Positions 11,099-22,229 of a DNA stretch of 64,000 nucleotides are shown piece by piece; within the stretch, counting starts at the first letter, position 1, and the number at the start of each line of letters is the position of its first letter. This stretch comes from Pseudocercospora fijiensis CIRAD86. Its lineage: Eukaryota; Ascomycota; Dothideomycetes; Mycosphaerellales; Mycosphaerellaceae. The position numbers and the translations under genes were made by a program. The DNA lies in the NCBI RefSeq assembly GCF_000340215.1, contig NW_006921540.1, positions 3,425,402 through 3,489,401 of the forward strand, read 5' to 3'. The notes under the pieces are model-generated. The model saw only the letters and a program-made list of their open reading frames with translations. It did not search any database and was not told the DNA's origin.

Positions 11099-12371
11099 GG
11101 GCGCACACTGCCATCATCGACGTTAATCCCCGCTGAGGAGGCGCCGGTGTGACGATGGCTTTTACACGCCGGGAATCACCGAAAAGGATTGTACGATACT
11201 GCAAACATGTTTGCGGGCGTCGAAGTACAGGAAGGGTCAATGAGACGTGCAGCTCGAGGGTTTTCCATTCACTCGGGGCGCGAGAATCGTCCATCATGCA
11301 TCCTGGGACATGAGCAGCCTGAGCCACGACGTATCATGAAGGAGTGACTTGTACGTTGTATGTGCATTCTTTACGCAGGGGTTGGAGGAGGAGGAGGAAG
11401 AAGAGGTTGTGCAAGTCGGTACGAGCAGGGGTGGATACACTTCACTGCCAAGATCTCAGAGTTTCTTCGAATGATCCGATTGGTCAAAGCAGCCTTTGTG
11501 GGCCCAATTCGGCAACGACAACAAGGCGTCGTTCAAGTTCATCAACATCACTCTGCTGTACCAACTTGCACCACTCCTGACCTCTTACTGGACCTCTGGT
11601 GGTCGATGATGGTGAGTATCGCCGTGCATGATACAGCATAGGCTGATCGCTACACCATTGCGGGACGTGGCTGGTTGCTTGTGCAATGAGCTTGACTTTG
11701 GTCGGACAATGCTGAGACATACTCTGTGCTCCACAATGCCTTGTTCTCTTGTCTGGTGCACACTTCTGCCTCGGGCGATGGAAGTCAGGAGGGCGTGAGG
11801 CGAATGTCTAGATGTCAAGGCGGCCTGGGGCATCGTCAGAGTCCTCAGAGAGATGGCCGACGCGGGAAAGGCCATAGTCATGACAGGTAATATCTTCCCC
11901 TTACCATAGAATACAATTATTGAGGCTAATCAAGCGTCAGTTCATCAGCCAAGGTCAGAGGTCAGTTCGCTGCTCGATCTTTGTGTCATTATGCCTCGTG
12001 GATCAGTACTTCGTTCTGGATCAACAGTCAAGTGCTTGGCGTATCGTGATACCATTGGCTATCCTACGCCGGAGCACGTGAATTATTTGGACTTCATCAT
12101 GGACCTACTCGCTGCAAAGCAAAAAAAAAAGAAAAGAAAAACAGGTCGCATACCAACTTCAATCCTCCTCTTGCCCCTGAGCCAGTCATGCTTTGGCGAA
12201 CTATGCTAAACTACCGCCGCTCGCTGTGAGTTTTAATTAAAAGAGTGATGCAGATGAGGAGCCTGGCCATTCTACTAGCGTTATTCTTTACGCATATCGG
12301 GCAGGATACTGATCAATCCAAAAGCAGATTGAGACTCTTCTGCCAAGCTTCGATGGCGCAAGCAGCACAGA
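11099..12371. other. Intergenic, no convincing gene
   Basis: Frames here are short and unlike known proteins. A poly-A/G run (A10 then GAAAAG) sits at 12121-12141. The left part should contain the promoter of the minus-strand sterol-reductase-like gene. The right part may hold eroded upstream sequence of the ABC-transporter fragment. Confidence 0.4.
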
Positions 12372-12905
12372 AGTTTCTTCAGCGCAGTACAAAATCACAT
12401 TGGGATCATCATTCAAGTCACTGTCTGCTTATTACTTTACTCGGCATGGCTTCTGATCACTGGACTGCCACGCACCCCAGAGTTCTTCTTTTCGACAGCG
12501 CATACGACGCTCAGCGTTGTCTCTTGCGTAGAAAGCGTCGGTCCCATATTATTGAGCTTTATCAACCATGACGGACTAGCCATTGCTATCATGGCCGCTT
12601 TGCTCTGCCTTAGCATGTCTCTACGTGGGACATTATCGATTAATCTTCCGGCATGGATCGATCCCCTTGACCATATCAGCCCAGCCAAGTGGGAAGTGCA
12701 GGTTTCAGCATGCGTGATGCGGTATTTGATTGCCAGGCAGAAACAATCGATCTGACAAGCTGCACCGCACTGTCTGGCAAGGATGTACCGACTCTCTACG
12801 GCGTCAAGAAATTTCTGGCAACTGCTTGTGGCATCTTACTAGGGCTCGTCATCGGACATCGTCTGGTGGCGTTCATGGTGATCAAGTGGCGTATCGGAAG
12901 ATGAG
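12372..12905 (+). pseudogene. C-terminal fragment of an ABC-G/PDR-type transporter
   Basis: From about 12440 an open frame reads as hydrophobic membrane helices (VCLLLYSAWLLITGLPR, then LAIAIMAALLCLSMSLRG) followed by the extracellular loop pattern typical of ABC-G transporters (INLPAWIDPLDHISPAKW, compare PLxYISPLxW in the family). The frame stops at about 12755. The last helix continues in another frame (FLATACGILLGLVIGHRLVAF, ending 12904) after a Cys-containing loop. No nucleotide-binding domain, Walker motif or start is present nearby, and at least two frame breaks are needed, so this is a relic rather than a working exporter. Confidence 0.55.
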
Positions 12906-14912
12906 GCTACTAACCAAGCTGTAGAGGCCAACATACCTGAACAGATCTCTCAGCAATTGTTCTCAAGTGCAAAGTCACAACGCCACTTTGGATTCACAGC
13001 TGCAGAGCTACGTTTACCTGTTATACCGACCCACTTTCCCGGCATCTGGAAGCCAGAAGGCCCACTGCATTCACCAGCATCAGCGCCATGGCGTAATGCT
13101 GCGCAACACCACTCGATCTGATCGAATCGGTGTGACATGCACCTGGCCAGCACCATCCACCGCGTGTCGTGCTAGCAAGAGCGAGGCATGTGGGCTGCAT
13201 ATCGCTCGAGCTCGTCAGAGAACCTCGTCAACCTTGAAGACACGGTCGATCGTTTGCTCGCATGGGCGATTACGCATGGCTTCTTTGCAGCTGCGATCTT
13301 CATGGGACTGGTGAACGCGATGACCAGGTCAAGGTTGTTCCCGGGCTTACCGCAGTCATTGACATGAAGTTTGGGCAGAAGCTGTTCTGGGAGGCTGGAC
13401 TCGACGAGAGTGTCCATGCGATTGATTCCCGGCTTTGTAAGCTGGAAGACGATGACGAATTTGCTGTCGGCAGAAGGCCAGATATTCTTGTCGTCAAAGC
13501 TGGTGTTGGCGTTGCCAGAAGTGGACAGCTTCGTGTCACCCAGGAAGACATTGTAATATTTGATATGGAGTCTGGTCCAGGAGCACCTCTTTCCTTCTCT
13601 GCGAGCTCATCGGCGGGACTTCTGGAAGAGCTCAGCGTGTTCCTTTGCAAGCTTGCTGCATGATCTCGCTCTGAGGATGTCGACAGGGATCTGAGAGACG
13701 ACGATCAATGGGTAGGCGAAAATCAGTGCAAACGACCAAGTCTCGTGCATGAAACGCAGATGACCAAACGACAAAGCAGAACATGAAAAGACGCTGACCC
13801 ACACTTTGACCATCTATGGGCATAGCCCGTAGCTCTGCACATTCAGTGGCCGTATCACACTACCTTCGCGTTACAGATGAAGGTGCCATCGGCAAGGCAC
13901 ACATAGAGGCCGCCTGTTGGTAGCTGTCGACGGCACTTCGAGACGTAGTTATCTAAGATTCTCCACCAAAGCGCACCTGGCTCAGACGACCTTGTTCACT
14001 TCGCAAGCTACGAGTGCCGCCCTGTGGGTAGACATGGGTGAGTGGCGTGGTATGAAGGTTCAATTCCTTGAGCGTAGGTCCCGGTGGCTAGCGCCTCATC
14101 AAGGGATATCTGGCCTAGCTCGCGGGTGTGGAGTGACTGACGAAACCTTGGATTGTCGGGCTAAAACAAAAACAACAGTACCGCTCGAGACCTCGTGTCA
14201 CAAATTGACTGGCTCACTAAATCGGTCGTCCAGGAAGAGTTCAAATCGCCACTCGTGACCGCTGTCTGGACCGTGAAGACATCCATCATGAACACTTATT
14301 CGCGAAGGTTAGGTGACTAGGGGGAGCACGCTCGTGAGTTATGCTACGTCCGTATATCAACCAACTACAGTAACCCACGAGCGTCCGCTTTGTGATCCTT
14401 GGATTGCTTGCACGGCAATCCACAGCGCATTCTAATAATTTGAAGTCGAATAACCTTTGGAGCCCATGTTCCTAGTCGCGGATCGCAAGGTTGTACTCGC
14501 ATTACTATATGGCCTTCGCGGTAGAGTACGGCGAGGGTCGGAAAGATCGGTGTAATCCGCGATAGTTGGCAGACTTGTAATGCACATTTGTGAATCCGTG
14601 AGTCCCTTTAATGGCTATCTATAGCCTATCACGGTGGAGGAGAAAAAGACCAGATAGACGAGGTGAAGTTACATAGCTCTACTAGACTACGACTAGGTAC
14701 TAGGTAATCTTCTAATTAGAGATCTGCATCCGGCCAAGACAATTTGACGTCCCGTTCAATGAAACATTGACGAAACACATCAAATCAAATCCCATCGACG
14801 CGTCTCCCACGCGACAGCACAGCACAGTACGACCTCACCACACACATACCACACACCCTCAAACCCTCCCACTAAAACCTCCCACCAAACCCTCCCACCA
14901 AAAAAACCAATA
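12906..14912. other. Gene-poor stretch with one 133-codon frame of unknown status
   Basis: The only ATG-started frame worth noting is 13262-13663 (+, 133 codons; VIDMKFGQKLFWEAGLDES then an acidic region). It matches no family I know, and an overlapping minus-strand frame is low-complexity serine-rich, so coding status is doubtful. The remainder shows nothing recognisable. The last few hundred bases would be the promoter of the RNase H2 subunit C gene. Confidence 0.35.
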
Positions 14913-15442
14913 ATGCCAGCAGCCCCAATCCTCGCCCTCCCCTCTTCCACCTCCCCCTCAACATCCCTAACCCCCAACCTCCTCCCCGCCCGCATAAACC
15001 ACAACGGCCCCATACCAATATCTCCCCGGCACTGGACCCCCAACTCGACCAGCGCATTCCGAGGCCGCAAACTCCTATCTCAAACCCTCCCCGTCCCAAA
15101 AAATTACACGGGAGTGGTGGTGACGACGACGGGGACAACGATACCTTCCAAGCAAACCGAAGAAGAGGGAGACGGGGCAGGTGAGGAGGGAGCGGAAATG
15201 AGAGAAATGGAAGAGATAGGAAAATTTGAAGAAATTGTGGTTTGGGGACATGAGATGGTACCGGATAGGAGGGAAGATGTTTATTGTAGGGGTTTGGAGG
15301 AGTGGGTGGGGTTGGCGGAGAGTGTAGGTTTTTCGGTTTTCGTTTTTCGTGTAGGGAAGATGGATTGCTGACGGGATTGTAGATTCATGGGTATGGGGAG
15401 AGCGAAGAGGGGAAGAGGACGACCACGACGACGAGGAGGTGA
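14913..15442 (+). CDS. RNH203: Ribonuclease H2 subunit C (non-catalytic), join 14913-15323 and 15383-15442, 156 aa
   Basis: The N-terminal region TPNLLPARINHNGPI, then the FRGRKLLSQTLPVPKNYTGV block, is the conserved core of the RNase H2 C/Rnh203 family. This subunit pairs with the B subunit to support the catalytic A subunit, and the complex removes ribonucleotides and RNA:DNA hybrids in the nucleus. A Glu-rich spacer is followed by EEIVVWGHEMVPDRREDVY, also family-like. The unspliced frame would end in 15 unrelated residues. Splicing 15324-15382 (GTAGGT to TTGTAG, branch-like CTGAC, 59 nt) joins AES to IHGYGES, the usual C-terminal block, and ends in a Thr/Arg tail at TGA 15440-15442. The gene converges on the PP2A gene. 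Confidence 0.85.
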
Positions 15443-15781
15443 TGGAGTGTTAGAGAGATGTGTGATGACGTGAAGCATGGAAAAGACGTCTCGATTGATC
15501 CCTGATCCGCGCGCAACGCGGACTGGAGCTGCTATGATACAGGAAGGAAGCATGAAAGCCCACTGATCCGGTCCTCTTTTTCTATTCATGCTCTTCATGG
15601 CCCAGGTCCATCCCTCCTTGCAAGAGAAGAAGAATCTCACGAGGTTTTAAAACGGAAGAAAGATGTCTACCATTCCATCATAGCTGTGGCTGCCATGAGA
15701 TCCCAAGACAACACGGTTCTCTCTACTGCTGCACTGCCGCCGCCGCCGCTCTTGTATCAACTTACTTTTGGGGTATCCTCA
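15443..15781. other. Convergent 3' intergenic region
   Basis: It separates the 3' ends of the RNase H2C (+) and PP2A (-) genes. Nothing beyond short CCG and GA-rich tracts is seen. Confidence 0.5.
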
Positions 15782-16909
15782 TTACAAGAAGTAGTCTGGT
15801 GTTCTGCGGGACACCATTGGTTCTCCGGCGCGTGGGCAAGGATCGAATTGAAGGCTGGGGAAAAGAGGTAAACGTTAGCGGGCGCTAGAATTAGGCGGTG
15901 TCAGCAAGACTTACAAGGTGTACTTGAGATGCTCGTCAATCTCCATGATAGCTGCTTGGTTACCGCAGCGGTAGCAGTAATTAGGTGCTGGATAATACAT
16001 TAGCATCGCGTGCAGCACACTCAATGTCGTCGCAGTCTCACCTGAGAATATCGTAACCACATTCCTATCCTGACTCCAGTTGTAGCCCTCCATGACCAGC
16101 TGATGAGCCCTAGCAACCAGCGTCAAGCCGTTGTTATGATTAAATGCCTCGCTGATGTCCTGTCCAAACGTGTATCCTGCTCCTCTCGGACTGATTCCCC
16201 ATCCACATCTGTCGTCTGGGTCAGACCACAAGAGATCGCACATTGGTCCCTCGTGTGGCACTTCTTGAATGCGGTCGAGAGCGCGGATGTTGTCGAGCGT
16301 GTCGATGCTGGGGGACAGACCTCCGTGCAGACAGAAGATCTGGTTGTCGATCAAGGCTGTGAGTGGCAGGTAGTCGAAAAGGTCGGTGAAGAACTTCCAC
16401 ACATTTGCGTTGCCGTACTTGCGCAGACACTCGTCGTAGAAGCCGTACACTTGCGTAATTTGTCGACTCTCGTGGTTGCCGCGCAGGATGGTGATGCGTT
16501 GTGGGTAGCGGATCTTGAGCGCGACGAGGAGAGTCACGGTCTCGACGGAGAAGTATCCACGATCGACGTAATCGCCCATGAACAGGTAGTTTGTGTCTGG
16601 GTTGGGCCCTCCAATCTTGAACAGCTCCATGAGGTCGTGGAACTGGCCGTGAATGTCACCACAGACGGTGACAGGACATTTCACAGGCTGGACATTGCTT
16701 TCGTCTTGCAGCACTTCGCGCGCCTTTTCGCACAGTCTCCGTACGTCGTCCTCGGCGAGCTGTTTGCATTGCATGAGAGACTCAATCCAGCCATCGAGAC
16801 ACGGTATTGACGGTGGGTCGACAGGGGCGCCTAGGCTGTGCTCGACTTTGCCTGCATCCTCCATGTTGGTGTCCATCGTGGGCTGCTGCCTCAATGCGGC
16901 AGCCTCCAT
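15782..16909 (-). CDS. Serine/threonine protein phosphatase PP2A catalytic subunit, 337 aa, three exons
   Basis: Exons on the minus strand are 16909-16042, 15987-15915 and 15854-15782. The protein has the full PPP catalytic signature: GDIHG (84-88), GDYVDRG (112-118), RGNHE (143-147) and the two later metal-binding His residues. It ends in TPDYFL, the PP2A tail whose terminal Leu is methylated and whose Tyr is phosphorylated. The 54-nt intron 15988-16041 is a multiple of three and free of stops. Splicing it joins FS to [11 protein letters not shown], as in all PP2A proteins. The 60-nt intron 15855-15914 (GTAAGT to CCCCAG) restores FLQFDPCPR. The enzyme dephosphorylates Ser/Thr in cytosol and nucleus with scaffold (A) and regulatory (B) subunits. 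The start could also be the internal Met at residue 12. Confidence 0.97.
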
Positions 16910-17526
16910 GATGTCGGCGAGCTCGGGGGTCTTATGATGGCAATGCGGTCACGCTGGCGCTATGGTCGGGCGGTGGCTTTGAGGCCAGGAGATTAGCTCT
17001 GTTTCGTGGTGGAGACCAAGTCAGCCGTCGTCCGGCGCGATCAGTGCGGTGTTAGATGTTGAGCGATAGCTTTCGAGGTCAGGCAGAAGTGAACTGTGAT
17101 TTTGCAGTGGATGTTTCGCGGGATTGGAGGCGTGTGGTGGCGATGCAGGCGTGTCGGAGGGTTTTGTTGTGTTCTTTCTCTCCTTCGAAGCTCGAAACGT
17201 CGTCATCGGGCGGAGCCGCATTTGCGTGAGCCTTGGCGCGAACATCCGCGAGGGACGGAGGTCGCGTGCCTCACTTCCACAACACATATCCAATGTTTGG
17301 ACACGATCTAATCCTCCTACGGATGATACACAGGCTTGTGAAAGGATTCTCACAAGTTCGGATGACACTTCCGTGGAAGTGCAGATACGGTGGAAAGCTG
17401 GAATTGTGCGAAGAGCCTCGAAAACTGCATATCGCAAGCCTCACATGCATTATCAATTGGGTACGTAGAAGTGAAGTAAACAATGCCATGCCATCTCAAG
17501 CCTGCTAATCATCCATATTGCGACAT
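16910..17526. other. PP2A promoter / F-box 3' region
   Basis: Both flanking genes are on the minus strand, so this stretch holds the PP2A promoter and the 3' end of the F-box gene. A minus-strand frame at 17021-17437 is Pro/Ser-rich and most likely untranslated leader. No gene is recognised. Confidence 0.5.
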
Positions 17527-20500
17527 CTAGTGCCGCCTCCCCTTACCTTTCCCGCCATGTCCCCCGGGCAGACTAGGAAATGCGTCAGTATCCGCAGCCC
17601 TACTCTGCTCCTCAGCCAGACTCAATTGGATAGCAAAGTCCAGATCGTTCATCTCAGCCGCATGACTCGATCCTGCCAGCTGGGGTGACGGCTTCGGAGA
17701 CGCCTTGGTCGAGCCAGGCTTCCTGCCCTTAGGCTTCGCATGCCGAATCGGAATGTCGTAGCCAGCGCCAGGTGAAGTGCCCAGACTCTGCCGAATCGCT
17801 TCTGCAATGTCTGCGTCAAGCTCCTCGTCGGTCTTGGGGGACGACATGTGCGGTGACGGGCTTTGTGCTGGCGTCGGCTCAACTGTGGACCACATGCTGT
17901 GATCAGTGCTGCTAGCAGCCGTGCTATTAGCAGTGCTGTTGTCAGATGATCGCCGCTTGGTATCTTGCTCATAACTCTCTTGACTGAGCATTGCAGCGTA
18001 CGCAATCATCTCCTCCTCGCTGCCGTCCATCAAATCTGTGCCGAAACGACCTGCAAGTCGCTGATTGTCTTTCTTGCGCTGTTCCTTCTCTCGTGCTAGC
18101 TCGTACTGTTCACTCTCGATGTAGCCTTTCAAATTGCTGCGTACTGCGCCAGAAAAACGTTCGCCGCCATTGTTACTGCCGCGTTCGAACCGACGCAGTC
18201 GGCGCTTGCTTGACCTATATTGATCGGCAGCGGTTGAGCTATAAGACCAGTAGCGGAGCTGTGCTCCAAGCGAGACCATGCCTCGCAGCACAGTCGGGTC
18301 TGGGTCTAGACATATCGCTCCAGCAGCGAACATGTTGATACCCACGCCTTGAGGAGATGCCTGTGCTTGCCGGAGTCGTTGACGAGCACGCGATGAGAAG
18401 CGCGAGTTCAATGTGCGAATTGGCTGTGTGTTAGAAGCAAGGGGATCCCAAGCCTGCACAAGACCATCATTACCACCATGGACTAGGTAGAGTGCCGACA
18501 AAGCGAGACTCGAGATCTCAGGAGAATCGGTATGGATGATGCGCACTGGCTCGATAGTGTTCACAGCGTCAACAGAGCGCGAGACAGGTGCGCGTACATC
18601 CCAAACCAGTACCGTGCCAAGTTTTGTGCCAGCAGCAAAAAGTCGAGCCCGCTGGCCAGGAACGTCTGCAGAAGTGGCAACAACCTCGGTAGCAGACATT
18701 GGAGTCAGGGATGGAGACGAAGCTGTGGACTTGCCCGAGAAGCCAAGCAGAGGATCCTCCGACGTGGTCTGAGTAGCAAAGGTCGATAAATCGATGGCAG
18801 TAGCCAGAATTTGCACGTGTTTGAGGCCATGTAGGGAGAATGATGATGTCCGCCATTCCTCAGTCATTGGCCGTGGTGTAACTGAGCCGGCGAAGTCGTC
18901 GTGACCGAGAGAATCCTCGAGACGATCGAACGGAAAGGTCTGTGACGGTGAAAGAGTGGGAGATGGCGCACCACCAAAGACTGACGGCGAGCCCGAAGCC
19001 TCTGTGCTGGCACTAGTCAAAGGTGGCGTGGAAGTCACGTCGCGCGAGACGAACTCCTGGAATCTGCACCGGCTGAACCGCTTGACGCTCGCATTCGTGT
19101 CCTCACTTTGACCGCACTCGAAGACGACCACATTCTCACCTGCATGGTTTCCATCATCGCCAGCAAAGTCGACTTCAAGCCTGCGACGCATGTCCCAGCC
19201 CATGCAGAGGCGTTGGAATTCATGTGGCTTCCGCGCCGCGAATGCTTCGATCTCGCGGGTTTCCGCTTCTATTTGCAGCTTGCTAAGGCACAATCCATTC
19301 CAAGACGTGCGTGGCGAATAGCTGCCGTCGACGCTGGCATCAGCATACGGATCGAACTTGGCCACTCGTCGGCTTGGCTCGACGGAATTCCAGTACACAG
19401 TGCGACCGGTGAGCCATGCTGTCCGCTCGAGCGACTCGTCGTCAAGCCGTGTGCCTCTTTCGACGTGCGGCCGCTTCGGAAATTTCGTGAGGTAGAATAC
19501 TTCGCCCAGGGCGTTCAGCGCCACAGCCCAGATACGATTCTGCGCGTGACGTGCAGGATTGTACTCGTTGTCGACGGTAATGCCGATGATAGGTACGCCA
19601 GGGCTCAACACCCATCGAGCAGTCAACTCTCCACGTCCGAAACGTTGATCGCGGTTCTTGTTGCTGTTGCCGCTCGTGGATCCGAGGCTGTAGGCGGTAA
19701 TCAATCCTAAAGAAGAGCCGGCAAGAATGCCAATGATACCGTCAGAGAGCGTAGGAACGGCAGAGGATTTTGCGATCCAGACAGAAGTGATAGCTTCAAG
19801 GCTCGAGGCGATCCGTGGAATACCAAGGTCGGGCACTGACATGGCTGATGAGAAGGCAAGAAACCGGCCTCGCATTTCTTCCGTCGAACGATAATATGTC
19901 ATGCCTCCCGGAGAACCTTCACCTACAACCATACCAAACGGCAGACTGACGTCCATGGTGTTGGGAACGCCAACCACTTCACCAGGACCAAGACCATACT
20001 GCGCATCGCCGGGGAAGCGATCAGTGAATTGCAGGAAAAATTGAGGATCAGAAAGTCCCCAGCTATCCACCTTGACAGCTGTTGGGTCGCTGGTGGTGCA
20101 AGTTCCTGAATGATCGGCACCGTGTATGAAACGTGGAGTGCGGTTTCCCGGACCTGTCGCAAAATTTCCATGAAGATGGTTGATGGTGGTGAATTGCTGT
20201 GAATTGTACATTATAATGGGTGCAACGGTGCTTCCGCGAGATGAATGGGATGCTGCTATAGCCTGGACAGGCTTGCCGCGGGATAGAGATCGCAGAAGCC
20301 TTGTTCGCATGATGTATTCGCTGCGCCAGGAAGCCAGAGCCGTCAGACGCGTGAAAGCACGGCGTTCCGAGCGGATGATGACCTGTGCTTCGCTATCATC
20401 GTCACGCAGATGTGCATCAATCGAGTGCGGGCCAGGAAAGAAGTGTGCAAATGCGGTTCGCCATGCGTGCGGGCCAGTAACCAGGTCGTGAAAGCGCTTC

Positions 20501-21022
20501 GAAACGAGCGAGACCGAGAATAAGTCTGCGGGAGCCAAGCGCGCCAAAGCATGGGTCAAGAGCTCTGTAAGGTGTCAGTATACAATGTCAACAGCACACA
20601 GCACGACGATACTGGCCATTTGGCAATTCTTGAATAGGAGAACGCTCATCTCCTGGAACCCGCTGCTTCTTAATGACTTCAAATGCTGGTCCCTCTCTAT
20701 GTTTGACGGGAGGTGTATGTATGCTTCTTTCGTATTCTTCCACGCGATTTCGCGCAGGCGGCGAAGGCGTGTGTCTCGAGCTCAATCTCCGTGCCTGGCT
20801 GGCATGGTCACCGCTCGTCTCGTGCAGAGATTCCGCGAGAGCTGCATCGAGCTCACGTTGCTCAGCTGCGCTTGCCGTCTCTGCGCCAACATTGTCTGGT
20901 GGCAGCAGATTGACTGCGCTGTTGTGTTGCCGAACTCCATGCTGGGAAGAGGCTTGCTGGGTGTGCTGGGCGGTGTTTTCTGTGCGCGTGGTTTCGAAGA
21001 ACGCGTGAGGCTCTGGTTGCAT
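17527..21022 (-). CDS. F-box / WD40-like protein with ubiquitin-interacting motifs, 1147 aa, two exons
   Basis: Exon 1 is 21022-20617 and exon 2 is 20564-17527. Splicing the 52-nt intron 20565-20616 gives QELPNELLTHALARLAPADL and LVSKRFHDLV, a good F-box at about residues 132-170, which binds Skp1 in SCF ubiquitin ligases. The middle region has beta-propeller-like repeats with WD endings (LGTVLVWDVRAP, DGLVQAWDPLA). Two UIM helices lie near the C-terminus (DADIAEAIRQSLG about 1050-1064, LDFAIQLSLAEE about 1109-1120), and a similar ELDAALAESL helix lies in exon 1. The protein probably links ubiquitin binding to substrate choice. The intron donor is GC (G|GCCAGT), inferred because it restores the consensus LPNELLT. 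The frame is open upstream of 21022 to about 21285 without an earlier ATG, so the start is provisional. Confidence 0.8.
20565..20616 (-). other. Probable GC-AG intron in the F-box gene
   Basis: Acceptor TTACAG is clear at 20565-20570. The nearest GT donors would put unusual residues in the F-box, whereas the GC donor at 20616-20615 restores LPNELLTHAL exactly in frame. Confidence 0.55.
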
Positions 21023-21215
21023 AAAACGTGCGGTGGGTTGCTGGAGATCTCGTATGGACTGAGCCAGATTCTCCTGGGTCAGTCGGGCGCGATGGGCTGG
21101 CAGAGCGTGTGGCGTGTTCGTTGTTGCGTTGTCGAAGCTGCGGCGAAGGTGACGTGCAGAAGGACTTGGGGCTTGGCATGGGCGGAGATTGCGGCGGACG
21201 GGGGACGATGTCAGA

Positions 21216-21452
21216 TCAACCAGGCACGATTCTTCTTGGATGCTGCTTACTAATTTCTGTTCTTCGAGAATCGCACGAAACCAATATCAATACATGTATT
21301 GCAGGTAGACTGCCGCTAAGAACGCTCCTGACATGATGCTCCACCATAGCTCTGGCTGCTCTACCAAATCCGGCGCCGCCAGCTGTCCTGTGAGCGTGTC
21401 TCTCCAGGAATCCATTCAGGAAGCACATCACGCTGAAGTGGAAGTAGCGCAT
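21216..21452 (-). CDS. Hypothetical small ORF, 78 codons
   Basis: A minus-strand frame from an ATG at 21452 reads RYFHFSVMCFLNGFLERHAH, then a Gly/Ala stretch and MVEHHVRSVLSGSLP. Composition looks protein-like, but the end is basic and unlike a folded terminus. It could be an exon of the 21538-22083 frame upstream or the 5' leader of the F-box gene downstream. No family is recognised. Confidence 0.25.
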   Translation of the reverse strand: MRYFHFSVMCFLNGFLERHAHRTAGGAGFGRAARAMVEHHVRSVLSGSLPAIHVLILVSCDSRRTEISKQHPRRIVPG

Positions 21453-21537
21453 CTTCAGTCGCTACCGCTTGGGCCCACAATCACATGCGACATGGTACGA
21501 GCTCACCTAGTCTGATCAGCAAGGCTCCTCATGACTG

Positions 21538-22083
21538 TTATCTTGCCAAGCCTACGTGTCTGTTGAACTCTGGACTCTTTCGCAGGACATTGGCCGAGTC
21601 TCTCCTCAGGCGAGTCGTCCACGAGAGGATGCCGGAGATCGGGTGTCGCTTCTCAGACACTTCTTGAGACTGTGCTCGGAGCATTCTCTCCACCTCTTCT
21701 TGTTCTGCCCCAGACAAGCTCCCCTTCGGATATATGTCGTATTGTGCTTCTTCTCCTCTCGCGGCACAGGACATGTTGCAGGACTCGGTATGGATCGCCT
21801 CGCTAATGGACGTTGTGTCGCTGTTGCGACGGTGCAGAGGCATTGTGAACATAGGAAAGACGGAAAGCCACGAAGCTGTCGTTGAGTGGTGAGAAATGCA
21901 GACACTTCCCATTGTCCAAGGCAGGCTACCTCCCTCGCCTTTTAGGCCGCCGTTTGGCCGCCAGAGTTGCAGCCGTGGCGCTGACGAGGCCGTGAGGCAC
22001 TTTCGTTCAGAATAGCTGTACGGCTGTGGCTCGCCGAACGAGAGGACTGCAAGGGTGGCTTGGCTTGGCTTGTCGTTTGGCAT
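21538..22083 (-). CDS. Hypothetical protein, up to 181 codons
   Basis: The frame opens with an ATG at 22083. Its second half (from the Met near 21837) is the more convincing part: hydrophilic, with YDIYPKGSLSGAEQEEVERM and a helical RAQSQEVSEKRHP stretch, then RLRRDSANVLRKSPEFNRH. A GT donor could follow RH near 21551, so the true C-terminus may be in another exon. No domain, signal peptide or membrane segment is recognised. It lies between the F-box gene and the RIP-mutated repeat that begins near 22.2 kb. Confidence 0.35.
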   Translation of the reverse strand: MPNDKPSQATLAVLSFGEPQPYSYSERKCLTASSAPRLQLWRPNGGLKGEGGSLPWTMGSVCISHHSTTASWLSVFPMFTMPLHRRNSDTTSISEAIHTESCNMSCAARGEEAQYDIYPKGSLSGAEQEEVERMLRAQSQEVSEKRHPISGILSWTTRLRRDSANVLRKSPEFNRHVGLAR

Positions 22084-22229
22084 TCACCACCCGCATCAGC
22101 CGCACACATCGAACTGCTGAGACATCACTTACGCTCTGAACCAGGTCGCGCTATGCTATGCTCCTCCTGGACCCGCTCGTTACAGTGATGAGCCACACAC
22201 TATCTCCTTTCACGCGGCCACCCAACCCC

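Noticed and set aside
13262..13663. 133-codon frame as a confident gene
   Set aside because: It has an ATG start but no recognisable domain, and a competing low-complexity frame lies opposite; kept only as a note.
15323..15371. Unspliced 3' end of the RNase H2C frame
   Set aside because: The tail is unrelated to the family, whereas splicing 15324-15382 restores the conserved C-terminal block.
16103..16810. 235-codon plus-strand frame across PP2A
   Set aside because: It is the antisense shadow of the strongly conserved PP2A exon.
17021..17437. 138-codon minus-strand frame upstream of PP2A
   Set aside because: Low complexity, and lies where the PP2A leader/promoter should be; no domain.
20585..21253. 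222-codon plus-strand frame
   Set aside because: Antisense of exon 1 of the F-box gene; Cys/Arg-rich, no domain.
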